This document shows, in pieces, positions 4,939 to 6,279 of a stretch of DNA of 6,279 bases. The number at the start of each line of letters is the position of its first letter. Position 1 is the first letter of the stretch. Source of the stretch: Chitinophaga pinensis. Lineage in GTDB: Bacteria; Bacteroidota; Bacteroidia; UKL13-3. The stretch lies in the NCBI GenBank assembly GCA_945876985.1, contig CAMCQX010000103.1:1-6279 (forward strand). The letters are read 5' to 3'. The notes under the pieces are model-generated. The model searched no databases and had not been told where the DNA came from. It saw nothing but the letters and a program-made list of their open reading frames with translations. A program made the translations under genes and the position numbers.

Positions 4939-6279
4939 TTATTTTTTTGCAATTTGAGCCATTAATTCAGCTTCACAAACCAATTTATCGCCTACAAAAG
5001 CGGATGCTTTCATTAAACAAATTCCACGTCTTACTGGAGCTATTAAGTCTAATCTAAAAATTAATGTATCGCCAGGAACTACTTTATCTTTGAATTTAGC
5101 ATTGTCTATTTTCATAAAATAAGTATTGTAGTTTTCAGGATCTGGAACTTGCGAAAGCACCAAAACTCCACCCGCTTGCGCCATTGCTTCTATAATTAAA
5201 ACACCTGGCATAATTGGGTTTTCAGGAAAATGGCCAGGAAAAAATGGTTCGTTGAAAGTTACATTTTTTATAGCTATCAAATGATTTTTACTCATTTCCA
5301 TTACTTTATCTACAAACAAAAACGGACTGCGGTGAGGCAACATTTTTGCTATATCCTGTGTGTTATAAACAGGCACTTTGTTAGGATCGTATTTTGGAAT
5401 ATTTACTTGGCTACGTGTTTTTTTAATGAGTGCTTTTATTTTTTTGCCAAAGGCAATATTAGCAGCATGGCCAGGACGAGCAGCCATAATTTGCGCTTTA
5501 ATTGGAACGCCAATCAATGCTAAATCACCAACTAAATCCAATAATTTATGTCGTGCTGGTTCGTTATGGAAACGTAAATCTACGTTGTTTAAAATACCTT
5601 CTTTCTTTACTTCTACTTTTGGCTTGTTAAACATTTTAGCCAAATTTTCTAACTCGTCATCTTGAATAATTCTATCAACAATTACAATGGCATTATTCAA
5701 ATCGCCACCACGAATTAAGTTATTATTGTAAAGCATTTCTAACTCATGTAAAAAACAAAACGTTCTACATGACGAAATCTCTGATTCAAATTCTTTGATG
5801 CTAGTAATGGAAGCATGTTGACTACCCAAAACAGGAGAGTTATAATCAACCATCACCGTTAAACGATAATCGTCTAATGGCATTGCAATCATTTCTACTT
5901 GTCTATCTTCTTCGGTGTAATATATATTTGAAGGCAATGTAAAGTATTCACGTTCCGCATCTTGATCTACAATTCCAGTTTCTTTTAATGCTTTAATAAA
6001 ATACTGAGAACTTCCATCCATGATTGGCGTTTCGTCTGCATTGATGTGAATTAAACAATTGTCTATTTCTAAACCAGCTAAAGAAGCCATTACATGTTCT
6101 ACCGTATTTACTTTACCGCCATTTTGCTCTAAAGTAGTTCCCCTGCTTAAATCGGTAACATTATCAACATCAGCATCTATAATTGGTTTGTTGGGTAAAT
6201 CAATTCTTTGAAATTTTATTCCGTGATTTTCAGGTGCTGGGTTAAAAGTCATGGTAACTTCTTGGCCTGTGTGTAAACC
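4939..6279 (-). CDS. lpxC: Bifunctional LpxC deacetylase / FabZ 3-hydroxyacyl-ACP dehydratase (N-terminus cut by right edge)
   Basis: A fusion of LpxC, the zinc-dependent UDP-3-O-acyl-GlcNAc deacetylase that commits the cell to lipid A synthesis, with FabZ, a 3-hydroxyacyl-ACP dehydratase of fatty-acid elongation. The frame stays open to the right edge: the nine codons before the Met at 6252 read GLHTGQEVT, part of the conserved LpxC beginning, so the true start lies a few codons outside the window and 6252 is not the start. Counting from that Met, LpxC covers about 1-280: E52 and H53 (VEHVMAS), zinc ligands H235 and D239 (HKLLDLVGD), and catalytic H262 (PGHAANIA). After a short linker FabZ covers about 293-437: [11 protein letters not shown] (305-315), catalytic H341 ([15 protein letters not shown]) and E355 (IEAMAQ). 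Both active sites are complete. This fusion is characteristic of Bacteroidota. It precedes lpxA by 45 bp in one transcription unit. LpxC and FabZ compete for the same 3-hydroxyacyl pool, so fusing them fixes their ratio. Confidence 0.96.
   Translation of the reverse strand, partial: GLHTGQEVTMTFNPAPENHGIKFQRIDLPNKPIIDADVDNVTDLSRGTTLEQNGGKVNTVEHVMASLAGLEIDNCLIHINADETPIMDGSSQYFIKALKETGIVDQDAEREYFTLPSNIYYTEEDRQVEMIAMPLDDYRLTVMVDYNSPVLGSQHASITSIKEFESEISSCRTFCFLHELEMLYNNNLIRGGDLNNAIVIVDRIIQDDELENLAKMFNKPKVEVKKEGILNNVDLRFHNEPARHKLLDLVGDLALIGVPIKAQIMAARPGHAANIAFGKKIKALIKKTRSQVNIPKYDPNKVPVYNTQDIAKMLPHRSPFLFVDKVMEMSKNHLIAIKNVTFNEPFFPGHFPENPIMPGVLIIEAMAQAGGVLVLSQVPDPENYNTYFMKIDNAKFKDKVVPGDTLIFRLDLIAPVRRGICLMKASAFVGDKLVCEAELMAQIAKK

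Noticed and set aside
5230..5665. Two plus-strand frames of about 95 codons opposite lpxC-fabZ
   Set aside because: They are antisense shadows of a gene whose domains and catalytic residues are complete.
4939..6279. LpxC-FabZ fusion as a new gene arrangement or assembly artefact
   Set aside because: The fusion is well established in Bacteroidota, and both domains are complete with a normal linker, so it is expected here.
1..6279. CRISPR arrays, insertion sequences, tRNA or rRNA genes
   Set aside because: No regularly spaced repeat-spacer arrays, no transposase or terminal inverted repeats, and no RNA gene sequences were seen. The longest non-coding gaps are under 170 bp.

Overview
The window looks like chromosomal DNA from a low-GC member of the Bacteroidota. 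Evidence: an LpxC-FabZ fusion gene sits next to lpxA, an arrangement typical of that phylum; one protein ends in a type IX secretion (Por) sorting domain; intergenic regions carry promoter -7 boxes of the Bacteroidota form TAnnTTTG; start codons lack Shine-Dalgarno sequences; and the DNA is strongly A+T rich.

Layout: (1) Positions 1-176, minus strand: the N-terminus of an exported protein of unknown function, cut by the left edge. (2) Positions 177-344: a divergent promoter region with two closely packed, oppositely directed -7 boxes and a 12-bp perfect palindrome. (3) Positions 345-1583, plus: a complete DEAD-box RNA helicase. (4) Positions 1684-2520, plus: a secreted protein with a CxxCH motif, a Reeler-like (choice-of-anchor V type) domain and a T9SS type A sorting domain, followed by a strong hairpin terminator. 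(5) Positions 2651-4048, plus: a class V aminotransferase resembling the N-terminal domain of eukaryotic molybdenum cofactor sulfurase, with its own good promoter. (6) Positions 4049-4107: a convergent spacer built almost wholly of 7-bp units that folds as a bidirectional terminator. (7) Positions 4108-4893 and 4939-6279, both minus: lpxA and, upstream of it, lpxC-fabZ (cut by the right edge).

The two lipid A genes form one transcription unit read from right to left. LpxA and LpxC carry out the first two steps of lipid A synthesis, and FabZ belongs to the fatty-acid elongation cycle that uses the same hydroxyacyl-ACP pool. The three plus-strand genes appear to be independent transcription units rather than an operon, as each has its own upstream -7 box. 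Nothing in their sequences links them functionally.

I find no mobile element, CRISPR array, RNA gene or obvious new multi-gene system. The most unusual signals are the 7-bp-periodic spacers, the stand-alone Moco-sulfurase-like enzyme and the secreted CxxCH protein.
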